Shown: piece after piece, positions 21,912 through 34,974 of the stretch | Numbering within the stretch: position 1 is the first letter of the stretch | Layout of the letters: the number at the start of each line of letters is the position of its first letter | Source: Tanytarsus gracilentus | Taxonomy: Eukaryota > Arthropoda > Insecta > Diptera > Chironomidae | DNA length: 64,000 bases | Direction of reading: 5' to 3' | Assembly: GCA_038502055.1 (NCBI GenBank) | Contig: JAXRKN010000042.1 | Coordinates: 4,510,001-4,574,000, forward strand | Made by a program: the position numbers and the translations under genes | The notes under the pieces: generated by a model | The model's database searches: none | What the model saw: the letters and a program-made list of their open reading frames with translations, nothing else | Told to the model about the DNA's origin: nothing

Positions 21912-23777
21912 GGCATTTTTTAACACACAGAAAAATTATTGTAATAACGAAAAAAGGTTGAAGTGGTAAGGTAAGCAAAGAAAGAGACAAAAAGAAAATA
22001 TTTCAACTTGATTGTACATCGGACTTCAATGAACACAAAAAGAGGAAGAACTTTTTTTTTCAACCCACTCGACTCGTTCAATGGAAATAAAATGTACGCT
22101 CCTTAGTTTCCCATCTATAAATGACCTAACCTTAAATTTTTAGCTTTTTCCGGTAAGAAAATAATCATAGACATAAAAGTAAGGCGCTTTGTTAATTTTA
22201 CGCTCTTGAAGTGTTTCCGGTGTAATATTCCAAACTTTTCTGCGTCCTTATTTTGTTTTAATGATAAAGGAGTTAAGGGGTAATCACATCACAGGAAGAT
22301 TTATTTAACTTGGAAATTAAAATCAAAATTATTCACTTTTGAGTTTTTTCTATAGGGCATCAAAACACTGATCACTAAATGTATATATTAAAATTTCCTC
22401 TCTCCACTTTCACGAAGAAAATAAAATTCTTGAGTATATAATTTTTTAACTGTGACCTTTGATTTTTTTAATGTTGATGAAGCCTTAAAAAGAGGAAAGA
22501 CGAAAAAGGAAGGCACTACCGTTTGAAATATTAAAACTAATTAGAATTCTCATGTCATGCTTTTATGTAATATACAGCTGTTGAATGAGTAATGCTCATA
22601 AACCTTTAACGCTTGCTGATTATATTAAGACATGGGAAGAGTCCTCAAACTTCTATCCATCGTGTTTATGTTTTTAAGAGAGAAATGATTGATGAAGAAT
22701 TATTACTTTAACAGTCGTTGCTTTGTTTGGACAAAAGGCGCTTATGAATTTATGAACTTGCCCATGACATCGTGACACAATGGAAAATAATGATAAATTT
22801 ACTTTCAAGAAAGGAAGACCGTTTTCACATTCAGATTGATAATTTTGAATGATGAAATTTTTCTGTTCAACCCTCATAGACTTTGGTCTGATTTAACTCA
22901 TAGATTATTTATTTTTTTATGTGCAATATGTCCTCAGTTATGTTGTGTGGAGGTTTAATTTTGTGATCATTGTTGAGAGAATTCAAAATTTAAAAACTAA
23001 AATTTCTTGAAGAAACTTTTATTCGTTCATAGAAAATGCTATTTTTGGAACAATTCTGATACCCCTTGAGAGCTCATTTTCATTATTTAGGCACCAGGTT
23101 CAGTAATACTCTTTTGTATCTAAGCTAAATGTTTCGGAAATTAAATGAAATCTTGCCCCTTGAGATGACTTTTTATTTCGAAGGGACTAATTTAGTTCAA
23201 AGTGAACTCGAATTAAATTCAAAAAGACAACTAATTTGAATTGATTTAGCTACGAGGATTTATGGAGTCAAGCGTCAAAAAATACTTTTTTTTAATATTT
23301 AATTTTCTCAAGACTTTCCTATTTTCTTAAAAGCTTATGTCTTTTGGCAGCTAAAAATGTCAATATAAAATTTTTAGAAGCGCCAATGACTTGAACCCTC
23401 TAGCTCATTTTGAAAATATGCTTTATATTTTAATTTAATGAGTAAACACAAACTCATCCGTGGAAATTTCTTGCCACAAAATTAAGAACTAAATAAATGA
23501 AAATGATGTCTCGGCCAAACGTGAAAAATAAGATCGGCTAATGTGAATATGCGCAAAATGTACAACAAATAATCAGAGCTGCTTAATCTTAGTCTATCTC
23601 CTCTCACGAGCAGAGCGGAAAAGAATGAGAGAACAAAAATAGTCGCACGTAATAAAAAATACAAGTCGATATCGAAAATAGTAAGCGGCGGTCACATATA
23701 TCTTCTTATAACATATTTTACTAACTTTTAAACAAAATTTTAAAGATCCATATAAAAATTTATATGTCATATAAAAT
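21912..23777. other. Gene-free AT-rich stretch
   Basis: No exon-like frame or repeat family recognised. Confidence 0.4.
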
Positions 23778-24105
23778 GAGCGCATATATGCAAAAACTGC
23801 CAAATGACTAAAATGGTAAACCCACATGCCTACTTCGGAGAAACATATATTTTAAATATTTTTCAAACGGGCAATTTTTATTTCCAAAAATGTGACTTAT
23901 TGTAACTTAAATAATTTAATCAAACGTTTAAAAACACTTTCTGGATATCGCTAATAAACTTTTTGCTCTTCAATAGTACAAAAAATAGAGATTATTGCAA
24001 GATAAAAATCGCCCGTTTGAAAAATATTTAAAATATATGCTTTTTCGAAGTAGGCATGTGGGTTTACCATTTTAGTCATTTGGCAGTTTTTGCATATATG
24101 CGTTC
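23778..24105. mobile_element. Foldback element with 104-bp inverted arms
   Basis: 23778-23881 pairs with 24002-24105 as reverse complements with only a few mismatches (for example CATATGTTTCTCC versus CATATGCTTTTTC), around a 120-bp AT-rich loop. Outer ends are GAGCGCATATATGC and GCATATATGCGTTC. No coding capacity. Confidence 0.75.
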
Positions 24106-24614
24106 AAATTACATGGGAGTTGTGGACCCTTGTAATTTTTAGGCATAATATTATCATATTGGTATGATATGAGTAGCATGCCATGATGTTATGAGTTTGA
24201 TAAGGAAAATTTGTGTAATAAGTTTCAGTAATTTATGGTAATCTGCCATAAACTAAGAGAAACACAGAGATATGGAAGGAGACCCACTAAGCCATTTGAA
24301 TAATTTTCCTCTTAAAATCCTCCTCTACATCCATGCAGCAAAAAGAGAAATCTCTCTTTTGTTCCTTTATATTTTCCTCCTCTCTTACTCTTCATCTCAT
24401 CCACCATGCACATGTTCATTTTCCACAGCAATTTTTAATTACGGTTCGTCCTCCAATTCCAAACTGAATACGAAGCGAAGACAAGAAAACGGATTTCAAA
24501 TTTCAAAAGAGATGATGCATTTTTGCTCCGTTACCGCCTCCTCTGGATGCTGACGAAAGAAGAAGGAAAAGAGATTTTTTTATGCACTGCTTTATAGAAA
24601 TATAAAGTACAAAA

Positions 24615-24830
24615 CAAGATGGGTCTGCAAACGGCGTTGACATTTCCAATAGCTCCGCTGTCTTAGATTAGTACCCCATAGTTCTGAAAAATGAACATTG
24701 GTTGCACTCCTGGCCGCCCATTATGGACATTCCTCAAAAATCGTCAATGTCAATCGATTTCTGATGCAATGACGAGTTCAACGACATACATGAAGCCATA
24801 TAAGTAAAAATTTGTATGAAAAATGGACAT
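24615..24830 (+). mobile_element. Family D left border and satellite unit
   Basis: 'gatgggtctgcaaacggcgt', CAATAGCTCCGCTGTCTTAG, then one and a half 120-bp units. A family-C element (24826-25215) interrupts it; the family-D right end resumes at 25216. Confidence 0.65.
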
Positions 24831-25215
24831 TTATAATTATTTCTAATTATTTCTAATTATTCCTAATTATTTCTAATTATTTCTAATTATCTTTTTTTCT
24901 GTACCGCTCGAATGAAATTGTCGCGGTAAACATAACCGCCATTGAAATTTTGAAATGGGGGTTTAACTTTTCGCATCTTTTCCTTTTTTTTCGAAGCGAA
25001 AAGTGTCAATAGTAAACAAAAGTGAAAATTAAAATCTTTGGTGGTTGTGATATCAGTGATTGACAGCTGTAATTGAGTGAACTCGAATGAAATCCAATTT
25101 GTGCAACTCTTAATGACATTTTTGCGTAAAAATATTTATTTAAAATTGTGAATTTCAAGTGATTTTATTAAATAAAATTTTCACACACATCTCACTTATG
25201 CGACAGCGTAAAGTA
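24826..25215. mobile_element. Family C element, copy 3
   Basis: Starts with TTTCTAATTATTCC repeats and CCGCTCGAATGAAATTG and ends at CATCTCACTTATGCGACAGC. The right TAATTA array is missing. It sits inside a family-D element, so family C moved more recently than D. Confidence 0.6.
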
Positions 25216-25320
25216 GTTGAGTATATGTTTTGATATTGCACAATGTAATGTCTTGGCACTAGGGCCCAAAAACTGGTTTTGGAGAAATCCAAAATTAATA
25301 TATAGCGGAGCTATAATAAA
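25216..25320 (+). repeat. Family D right end
   Basis: 'gagtatatgttttgatattg', CACAATGTAATG, 'tggcactagggcccaaaaac' and 'aatatatagcggagctataa'. Confidence 0.6.
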
Positions 25321-25711
25321 AATATTATTACCATAAATAAAAATATACTCATCATGCATATAAACTTAATGTCTAACATTTACAGAATAAAAACTCAGCA
25401 AAATTCGAGACGATAAAGAATGACGGCAAAAATATCGCAAAGTGGGTCGCTTAAAACTCATCGCGCTTAATTTTTTAAATTAACTTTGCATTTCGACTGT
25501 CACAATTGCGTGCCTGACTTATGACATCTTTCTGAATTTTGATCCCTGTTTTGATCTTTAAAAGAGTGATGAGGTGAATTCAGAAAATAATTTTTATGAT
25601 TTAACATCCAATTGCTCACATGAGAATCACAAACTTGTCGTTAAAAAAGAAGAAGCTCAATATCATTACGTGATTTTTCTTTTTCTCATTCTCACATTTT
25701 TACGTCTGTCT

Positions 25712-26000
25712 ATGGCTTCGAGATCTCGGTCCCTGGACCAGCTAGAGACTTTGGGTTTTCGCCAGATGGTAGCTCTGAGGCTCTAGTTTCAGCCATTTTA
25801 GGAATTTTTTGGGAAGTGACCATAGGTCGTGCCACGGACAGCCCTAATGTCTATTTTTACGTTTTATTCCTAATTATTTCTAATTATTCCTAATTATTTC
25901 TAATTATTTTCTTAAATTTTTCTAATTATTTTCTTAATTTTTTAGATAGTTAGATAATTAGTCGAGGACAACCCGAAGATAATTATTATAATTATCATAA
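25712..26000. repeat. Partial family-A module followed by TAATTA array
   Basis: CGAGATCTCGGTCCCTGGAC to 'cataggtcgtgccacggaca', then a CCTAATTATT/TCTAATTATT array and GTCGAGGACAACCCGAAG, the same succession as 2260-2500. The two places share one ancestral composite. Confidence 0.6.
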
Positions 26001-26004
26001 TAGT

Positions 26005-26638
26005 CATTAAATTGGATTTTTCTCTTATTCCATTCCTTCTCATTAACTCGACCCATGTAATGATATCATGTTTTAGAACGTACAATTGATGCGTGCATGT
26101 GAGCCTCGATTATCATCATTACCAATGATTAACGCATGGAGAGATTTTTTTTCGTAAGGTATTTCAGCTGTCATTATGGAGTGTAATGGAAATTTTCATA
26201 AATACTCACATTAGCTGATTGCCGGCATATAAAAATTGAGGAAATCTCGCGGAAGTCAATGAGCGTCTGCCTTTTGAAGTTTCAACATGCACTGAGAAAT
26301 GCTCGAAGATAGAGAAGAAGTTAAACGTAGCATTTAAAAATTGCAGAAGTAATTAGCGAGTTCTCGTTTTCATCTGCATGACAGTATTCAGTTTGAGGCT
26401 TTCTTTTTTTTGCTTTTTCCTTTAAACTCAATGTTGTCGTTAAAAGTATGACGACTTAAAAATGAATTCATTTAGGATTTTAATGGTATAAAGTCAGTGT
26501 GGCATAATGTGTGGAGCTGTTAATAACTTGAAGGTTTTTCAGCTCACGCCAAAATGTGCAAAATATTTAAATTTTATGATACAAAAGTCTTCGAAAATGC
26601 GAAAAAAATTGCTCATTGAGGTTTTATATCTTATTCAA
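26005..26638 (+). repeat. Segmental duplication partner of 38166-38755
   Basis: About 600 bases match 38166-38755 in the same orientation, with small indels. Shared blocks include 'gattaacgcatggagagatt', TTAGCTGATTGCCGGCATAT, 'gcagaagtaattagcgagtt' and CTCACGCCAAAATGTGC. No coding frame is seen in either copy. The partner lies inside the large orb2 intron. Confidence 0.85.
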
Positions 26639-26829
26639 AAAAGTTTTAAGTGGAAATGATGCATGGAAGCGATTGTTTAAACTTGAAAATTATTGAATTA
26701 AAGTTCCAGGAATAAAAAAAGACCCAAAATATTTAATAAAATTTCTCATGATGCACAGCTTCTTCTTTATTAACTTTTCAAATTAGTCACATGGGACAAC
26801 TTTTAAAAATTATAAATTGTAATCCTATA

Positions 26830-27036
26830 GAGGAACCAACATCCAGCGGAGGAACCGACATCCCGTGGAGGAACCGACATCCCGTGGAGGAACCGACATC
26901 CCGTGGAGGAACCAACATCCAGCTTAGGAACCAACATCCAGTGAAAGTACCAACATCCAGTGAAGGAACCAACATCCAGCTTAGGAACCAACATCCAGCT
27001 GAGGAACCAACATCCAATAGAGGAATCAAGATCGAG
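26830..27036. repeat. 19-bp minisatellite, about 11 units
   Basis: Tandem units of AGGAACCAACATCCAGCTT with variants AGGAACCGACATCCCGTGG (three identical in a row), AAGTACCAACATCCAGTGA and others. Isolated or decayed units appear at 2836-2868 and 9107-9400. Confidence 0.9.
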
Positions 27037-27199
27037 TTCTGAATCTGACATCGAATTAAAATTTTTCTGCAAGACTTAAAAATAACCCCTTAAATTTATA
27101 TTGCACTCAACACCCCCAAATTTAAAAGTTTTTGTTAATTTAACTAACTTTAAAGTGAGAGAGATTTAAGATGGAAATATTATTGATTGGGCAAAACTT

Positions 27200-27292
27200 G
27201 ATCGTTTGGGGAAAACCCGAAATATCTAGCTGTCCCAGGGGCCGCGGAATTTCAGGAACGGACGGACGGAAATCAGGGCATAAAAGTGTCAC
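27200..27292 (-). repeat. Eroded family-A end module
   Basis: 'ggggaaaacccgaaatatct', AGCTGTCCCAGGGGCCG, GGACGGACGGA, CATAAAAGTGTC; recognisable but diverged. Confidence 0.45.
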
Positions 27293-30243
27293 ACTTTTCT
27301 CTTTGAAATTGAACCCAAAATATCTTTGAAATTTTTATGCTGGACATAAAATATGTGTCTCTGAACCACTGGCATGTGATTTTTAAAATTTAATTTAAAA
27401 ATGGTCAACCTTAAAATGGTTCAAATTTTGTTAAGTTTAACTTAAAATAAATTTTGAAGTATTTAACAATTTTTCCGAAATTCACATGTTAAATTTCATG
27501 CATACGGCACGTCATCTAACTGCAGAATAAACATGGCCTCTCGGTCGACGACGATAAAGTTTTTTTATCCTTTACCAAAAGTTTAATCTCACTCGGTGAA
27601 TAATTTCATTTTGACTCTCCACTTTTTTCCTAAAAGTTGTAACCAAATGTGAATGTGTACTCTGCCGTTTCGGTCACTTACTCTCTTGAGAGATATGATG
27701 AGGAAATATTTTGTTTCTTCTTCCTTTTTTATACATGGATGAAAAAGTTTCTAACAATATTCCTTCGTCTTATCCCCTTTTCATGTGGTCAGCAACAGGT
27801 TCGAAAATTTTGTTTGAAATGAGTTTTTGATCATTCTTGAAAGTTTCTGTTATTGAAGGTTTGATGGAACTTGAAGTGACATTGTCTGTGAGATCGATGT
27901 GATGAAGATAACAAAGTCATGGTTGGAATTTTAAAATTTATGTTAAAAGATTTTTATTTATGCTTTTTGCAATTTTTTTGAAAACCTGAAATTGTTAACA
28001 TATTAAACAACAAAGATATTTTAAAGAAAGTTTAAATCATTAATTTTTATTTAGTTTTACTTTTTTTCTACAAGTATAAAAACATTTTGACTCCATCGAC
28101 TAAAAAAAGATTTTCTTTCATTATGTTTCTTCTTATTTTTATAATAATTTATGATTTTTCCATTATCCACTTTGTTGTGTTTAATAATTATTCTGAAAAT
28201 ATTTCTAAAATATTCTATATACCATTTTTAAAAAGTATTAAATAAAAAAATCTACAATCATTGTTAATTTTTTATTTAAATTTACTTGATCGCATCCAAA
28301 AGTTGGGTTTGAGAAAAATAATTTTTATCTTTGGATTTTTTGCTCTTGAAAATTTGGTGTGAGGAAAATTGACTTAAATTTTTGATGAATCGAGAAAATT
28401 TTCAAGAAATTAAATTTGGGGAAGTTTGATCAAATGTCCTTAAAGAAGATAGAAAATTTCGACGCATCTCAACAGCGAGTCTATTTTTTGTCTCATACAA
28501 TTTAGCATTTTCATTATTTTTCCTTCTCATTTTTTCTGTTAAAACATTTTTTTTATTAACTTCCAAAAAAGATTATTTTTCTTTATTTTCTCCACTCATT
28601 AAATTTTTTGATAATTTTATTGTTTGTAAAAAAAATAATGATTTACTTATAATTCGAATTTTTTCTTCTCACCGACTAAAAATTTTTCTAAAAGGACTTT
28701 TATTTTTTTAATATTTTTTTATTTGTTTTTGAATATAAAAAACGCACGCACGAAGCTTAATTTTCAAATATTTTCTTATAAATTTTGGTGGATAATCCAA
28801 TAATTTTTCTTAAATGTTGAATTTTATTGAGAGTTTATGGAGAACGATATAAAATAGAGACTTTATTATATGCGTTTAGACATGTCCTAAACTCAAGATT
28901 GAATATTGATTAAGAGAAAGATATGAAGCGCGGTTGCAAAAACCTATTTTTTTTATAGAGATAGTTAAGTGTTAAGTTACTTTAAACAATAAATGAGAAA
29001 ATTGAGATTTTTTTATTCGTTTTGAGAGAAATTTTTAATTTATTATCTCAACTTCATAAAATTTTCTCAAACACAAAAAATAATGCTAATTTTCTCATTT
29101 TACATCCTAAAGCAATTCTCACAAAAACTCCTCTTTATTTTTCTATGGAACAGCAAATGTGTAAACTTTTTTTTATCATATTCGGTAATTCATTTGTTCT
29201 TTCTAAATATAAATTATTTTCATTACTTTGCTTCAGAATAAAAATGGATAATTTTTGCTAATAATTTGATGAAATTTAATCACAATTTCTTTTAAGTAAT
29301 TAAATTTTCTTGCTTTTTACACGGTTTCTTCGTTTACATACATATAATTTTTTTTGCATTAAAAATTTGACTAAAAGAGAAGAAAATTTCCAGCTATTTT
29401 TGTATATATTTCATGCTTAAAATATTTTGCCAACTATCGCTTTTTTGGGCGTGTCTTTCAATTTTCGTCTCATTGCATATTTAATAAAAGTTAATTTTAT
29501 TATCATTACCATTTGTGACTGTTCGCTAAAATTATCTAAATTTAAAGAATTGCCTTTAATCTAAACGATAGTTCATCATCACCGAAGGATGTATTTTTTC
29601 ATGTCACAATTAATTCTATTTTAACCACGATTGCATTCATGGATTTTTCTTTCATTTATTTATCTGTTTTTTGCTTGTATATTTATAAATTTTTTGCCAT
29701 CGTAATGACTGTAATTAAGGATTATGTGATGAGTCGCATAAAAACATATATATATATGAGTTAAAATTAATATAAAAAACGTAAAAAACGCATCGTCATA
29801 CTTAAGTGTCGCATTTAATCCAATTAAAACAATTTTTATCTCACATGTGACGATCGACATAAATGGCAGTTTAAATATAATTAAATCAATTTAATTTTAA
29901 ATAGCGAATGAAATTTACTGCTTAAGATGAAGTTGATGGGCTCTAGAGTTTTTCAAGATCAATTTTGTTAAAATAATTAATTAATTTGAAAACAAATTTT
30001 TTTAATATGAAACGTGATTATGATCTGAAACGTCTGCAATTTTTCAGATCTTTTAAAATTATACGTGATGAACTACAATAATTAAAAAAACTTTATTTAT
30101 TTGAATTTTTTTTAATAGCTATGACAATGACTTTGAACGAGATCAAAACGATTATTGCCCTTTTAGCACGATTATGTGTGTGTTTCTCATCACTGATAAA
30201 ATGTTTTATAGATCAGGTTATTTTGCGTATTTGAAACTTTTTA
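27293..30243. other. Long AT-rich gene desert
   Basis: About 3 kb without a supported exon, RNA gene or repeat family. Very T- and A-rich, with many short homopolymer runs. Confidence 0.45.
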
Positions 30244-30420
30244 TATTCTTCCTGCGTGGGACATGAAAACCGTTGGGGACGTAAATTTAAATAAAAGTAT
30301 ACTATTTGTATACAATTGTCTATTGAAAATACGTTGGGGCCGAGATTTAAATTTTATTTGTATGAGGATTTTTTTGAATTTTAACGGTAACATATGGCCA
30401 TGTCCCACGCAGGTATTCTT
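30244..30420. mobile_element. Complete 163-bp MITE with target-site duplication
   Basis: CCTGCGTGGGACATG (30251-30265) is repeated inverted at 30399-30413. TATTCTT flanks it directly on both sides (30244-30250 and 30414-30420), a 7-bp target-site duplication. The interior is AT-rich and non-coding. A truncated copy lies at 11568-11623. The TSD length would fit a hAT- or P-like 8-bp system with one changed base, but the superfamily is unsure. Confidence 0.8.
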
Positions 30421-30659
30421 AATGATGATGATAAGGACTTTGAAAGCAGTTTTAAAAACCCTCTTTTTTGAGCATCTCATCGCAATGATTAATTTGAATG
30501 AAGTTAAAATTAGGGATAAATAAAATCTAAGGAAGAAGAAATATGAATTTTATTATATTTTTTATTAGTAAATCAGGTACAAAGAATTTAAAATTTTAAT
30601 ATTAGAGCTTCGCTCTCTTTTGTTTTCAGTTTTCTAAGAATTCTCTCTTTTGTCCATTA

Positions 30660-31110
30660 TGTCCTTCCACGAGCATTAATGGAAAAACTGCTGGGTACAA
30701 AGGTTGGGCCTGCCAAAGCCCGAGCTACTGCCAAAAACCGCATCTCGATCGGTGGCTCCCTTCGAGTCATTTAAGTGGTGTGCGCATCTACACATCTCCG
30801 CATAATCCGGGAATTTAGTTGGCACTGTAACTCGAGAACGGGCGCAGGGCGTTCGATCGGGTTTGTTGCTAAAGATCTCGTTTGTGCTCTAGTTTTGCAA
30901 CAATACTTTTTTTTGACAAGCCAGTCATTAAGCACTGCCAATGTCCAAAAAATCTCAAAAAATGCCGAAAACACGTGTTTTTTAGAGTATAATTTGTGAG
31001 TAATGGCATGTGCTGGAAGTGAGATCCTGTATGTCGTTGAACTCGTGATTGGACCAGTAATGGATTGACACTGATGTTTTTTTTAAGGAATGTCCATCAT
31101 GATTGATGAG
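30660..31110 (-). repeat. Family G repeat copy 2 with satellite end
   Basis: In inverted orientation it holds the family-G blocks ('ggatctcacttccagcacat', AACACGTGTTTT, 'cttaatgactggcttgtca'), then a 120-bp satellite unit part (31020-31105). It also has a GC-rich portion, 30690-30880, not present in copy 1. Confidence 0.5.
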
Positions 31111-34100
31111 AACATTTTATTTACACTTTATAAAGGAGTCTTTGAAAAATTTATCATACACATAAAAATGTTTTCAGAACTTTAACTGACTTTAAAGCAA
31201 GTGAAATCCTAAAAAAAAAGTTGGCAAAACACTTATTTTTAATAACCAAATCTTAAAATATAAAAATATAATGAGCAAAGCGAGGTTTGAAAAAAGTCAG
31301 TTTTTTTCGGTATTGGCCGTTCATAATTATTTTCATGGGAACACTTTACATCGAGCTGTTAAGGGTCAAATTATTTTCATTATTCCAAAAGTTTTAGAGT
31401 TTTATTTTCCTCATTTTTTTAAATTTTAAAAAAATGTCATGTTTTCTTACTTTTTTTTATGCAAAAAACGTCGAGAATTTAATTTTTATATTTTTTTTTA
31501 TGTATCATCAAGTTTTTTATTCTCTCCCACAAATTTTTTTGTTTTTCTTTGATAAAAATTTGTTACATTCATCGAAAAAGAGAATTTGTGACACACTGAA
31601 AGCGTATTTTATTATTAGTTTTTTTCGACGACGATTAATGGGTAAAACAGTTCAAACGTGAGATAGAAGAGTATAAGGAGAGAGAGAAACAGTGATTAGG
31701 GGTAGAGACGATGTGTTTAATAGATTGGCAGAAAAATATATATAGAGATGTGAAAATGACATGTGTTTTTATATAGAGTTAAGGGGGAGGCAGCGATAGC
31801 TTCGGGTCATAACAACATTAATAAATTTTATCTGTGTCAACTTTTACACATCAGGCGGAGAAAAGAAAAACTTTTACATAGAGTTTCTTGAGATATTTTT
31901 GGTTGAGTGAAAAGTTTAATGCACAAAAATAGTTGCGAAAGAAGAAAGATTTTTTTAAGGATTTTTCCCGATTTTTCATGTTTTTTTTATAATTTTTCTC
32001 TTTTGCGTATCATCACAAAAAAATCACATGTGACGAGAAAGTGATTAAAATTTTTCAAAGGTTTTTTAATGATGAATGATGATGAAGAACGTGAGTTTAT
32101 GCTTCAGAAATTTTTTGTCTTGATTTTTGTGAATTTTTTTAATTTGCGAGTTAAGAAGAAATTTTTGAGGTAGAAAGCAATCAAAATAATTCAAAAGCTT
32201 TGAGAACTCTTCAAATTTGCACACACCTCAATAAATTCATCTCATCATCAATGAAGTTCATTTTATTTCCACCGGATTATTTCTTATATTAAAAATATAT
32301 ATGACAGTTGCAAACAATTTTCTTCAACTAACTTGATTTTATTTTTGTAATTTGCTTTTATGTGAGTTTTGTGATGATGGCTAAACCGTATAGTAGAAAA
32401 AATACATCTATTTGATTATTTTTTTGTAATTTGTCTTTCGAAAATTTACATTTAAAACGTATGTAGATATTTAATAATTACGCTAGAAATTAACTATATC
32501 TCATCTCCTTTTTTGTATTTTTATCAATTTCAATTTCTTTATAATATTATAAAAATACCTATGTCAATATTTTTTTTATTCATATTTGTAAAGAGATAAA
32601 AAATGAAAGACGAATTAAACGAGGAAAAATTAAAATGTGCATGTCACACCCAAAAATTACAAAATTGAAAAATTATCGATTTATGAATATCGAAATAACT
32701 GGTTATCGCACTTTAGATATCAAAATATCTTAAAAATCTCTGCAAGAGTTGTGAAATAAAGTTCTGAGACAAATAAGAAAAACTTGTTAGTTTATGAAAA
32801 TTTATTAAAAATGTGAGAGAAATTCTATCAAAATTAAGAAAATCTCATAATAGTCTCTCAATTTAAATTCTCTTACCCAAAAAAAACAATCACTAAGAGT
32901 CGATAGAAGAAGTAAACTATAACAAAAAAAATTATCTCCGCTAAATATTTTCGGGAGAAAGCGCATAGGAGTCAACACAACTCTCGCTAACAATCAAAAA
33001 GTTAATGTTTTTTCTACATAGAATATATTTTTATTTGTTAGGCAAATGGTAGAAAAGTTTTTTATATTCAATTATGCGCATTTTAATGCGAGCTGTGATA
33101 ATCTTTTACCGGCGTTTATTTTTTTTCGCATGGCGTTAGCGGTAGCACATAAAATGCAACTTTAATCATCACATACGCCACCACACTTGTGAGTTCATCC
33201 TCATGATTTTACACCTGTTGTCACACACACTTTAAGTTTTCTTTAATACTTTTAAACATTTATTGCCTCAAATTTAGTTTTTTTAACTTTCACAAAACCC
33301 ATTAATATTTCCGCAAAAATTTTGTGAGATTTTAAAATGTGATATTGCGCAAAATACATAGTCTATAAAAATATTCATTCTCACGTACAATTTTTTTCTG
33401 TGGGCTTTTAACAATTTTAGTTCGTATTTATTTCTAAATGATTTTTGAGCAATATAAGAATACAATAATGCAGCATTTAGTAAAGAAAATTTAAACAATT
33501 GGTATGTAACGGGTTTTGAAAATTGTTTGAATTATCCTTACTTATTTTTTAATCGAATGAAATGAATATTGGAAGATTTAAATTAAATTTCAAGCAATTT
33601 TTGTTAAGCTGGAAATTGAATTCTCACAATATTCAAAAGCATGAATTCAATTTTCTATATATGTTGAACTTAATTGCGTATATTAAAACTTTTTTCACTC
33701 TCTCGAGCAGCACGAGAAAATGTGGAAACCAATTTGCATAACTAATGATCGAAAATTGCAGTTTGAGCTGTTGGAAATAGAGGAAAAAAGCTAGTTTTTA
33801 AATCTAATTGAATTTTATGTGTTTTCTTGCTCTCGGGTAGTTCGTGTAAGTGTGTTTGTTTGGATGTCGAGAGATGTGTTCTCACTTTTATTTATGATGA
33901 AGAATTTAATACTTAATAATGAAATGACAACGTCGGTGTGTGTGTGTGTGTATGAATGTCAAAAAACAACTGAGGGAGAAAAAAAATAATCTAAAAAGAT
34001 TGAACCAAAATACTTTTTGTGCTTTTCCGGAGTCGAAAAAAAATCGTGCAGAAAAAGAATTTTTAATTTGAAATGTAGAATCTACATGAGAAAAAGTTCT

Positions 34101-34974
34101 TGCAAACAAAATAGAAACTCAAAGTTTTTCTCGCTTTTATTTGGTTATTTCATGATCTACACAAGAAAATTGTGTTTGTTTTTCCTATTTTTGCTATACA
34201 TTTAAGAATTTTACTTTTTCTATTATTTTTTATTTAATACAAAAAATTATAATAAAAAAAGGGAAGAGAAAATTTATCAAAAAACACGAGAGGTTTTCTT
34301 CAGTGTCTAGTTTGAAAATTTAAAGCCTCAATTTTTTTATCAAACTCTTTTTATATTCAACAAAATGAACTTTTTTTATTCGAGTTTTATTATAATTTTT
34401 TTATCATATAGTGTTGTCTATAGTGTTTGTTGCTGTGTGTGTGTACAAAAAAGAATATTATTGCAAAAATATAAAAACACATCCAGTCGTTTATAAAAAA
34501 ATTCTAATAAAAAAGACCTTAAGCGCTAAAAGTATATTATATATATGTATGATATTAAAAATTTCTTTTTCACCTTTTTGTGTTTTAAAATTATTGTGAA
34601 TAAAAAAACAATGGAACATGATAACTATTAAAAAGGTGAGAAAAAGAGGGCATTGGGAGTTTGGGACATTTTTCATCCTTTTGCTTCTTTTGAAAAAACT
34701 TCGTCTTAAAAAATATCACAATTAGGCAACTAGCATTAGATTTCTCATTTTCATGACTATTTCTTTGTAATGAAAAATTGACAAAGTAAAAACAATTAAA
34801 CAAATTATAATAATAGTTTTTAAAAAAAGGTTTTTCACTAAATATTTATTCACTACTTAATTTATTTATATTTTATGATATTTAAAAGATTGCACAAGGT
34901 ACGAATAAAAAATATAAAAAGAGAAAAACAATTTTCATTAGTCAATAGTTAAATTTTCGCTACTATCTCATAGG
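31111..34974. other. AT-rich gene desert
   Basis: No supported gene. Contains a (GT)n run at about 33938-33952. Open frames here are short and without recognisable similarity. Confidence 0.45.

Noticed and set aside
24272..24553. 93-residue plus-strand frame
   Set aside because: Serine/leucine-rich low-complexity translation with no family resemblance or splice context.
26830..27036. CRISPR-like array of regular short repeats
   Set aside because: Units are 19 bp in direct succession with no spacers, and the context is eukaryotic.
26791..27072. Frames on both strands with EEPTSSGGT- or GSSTGCRFL-like repeats
   Set aside because: They are generated by the 19-bp minisatellite.
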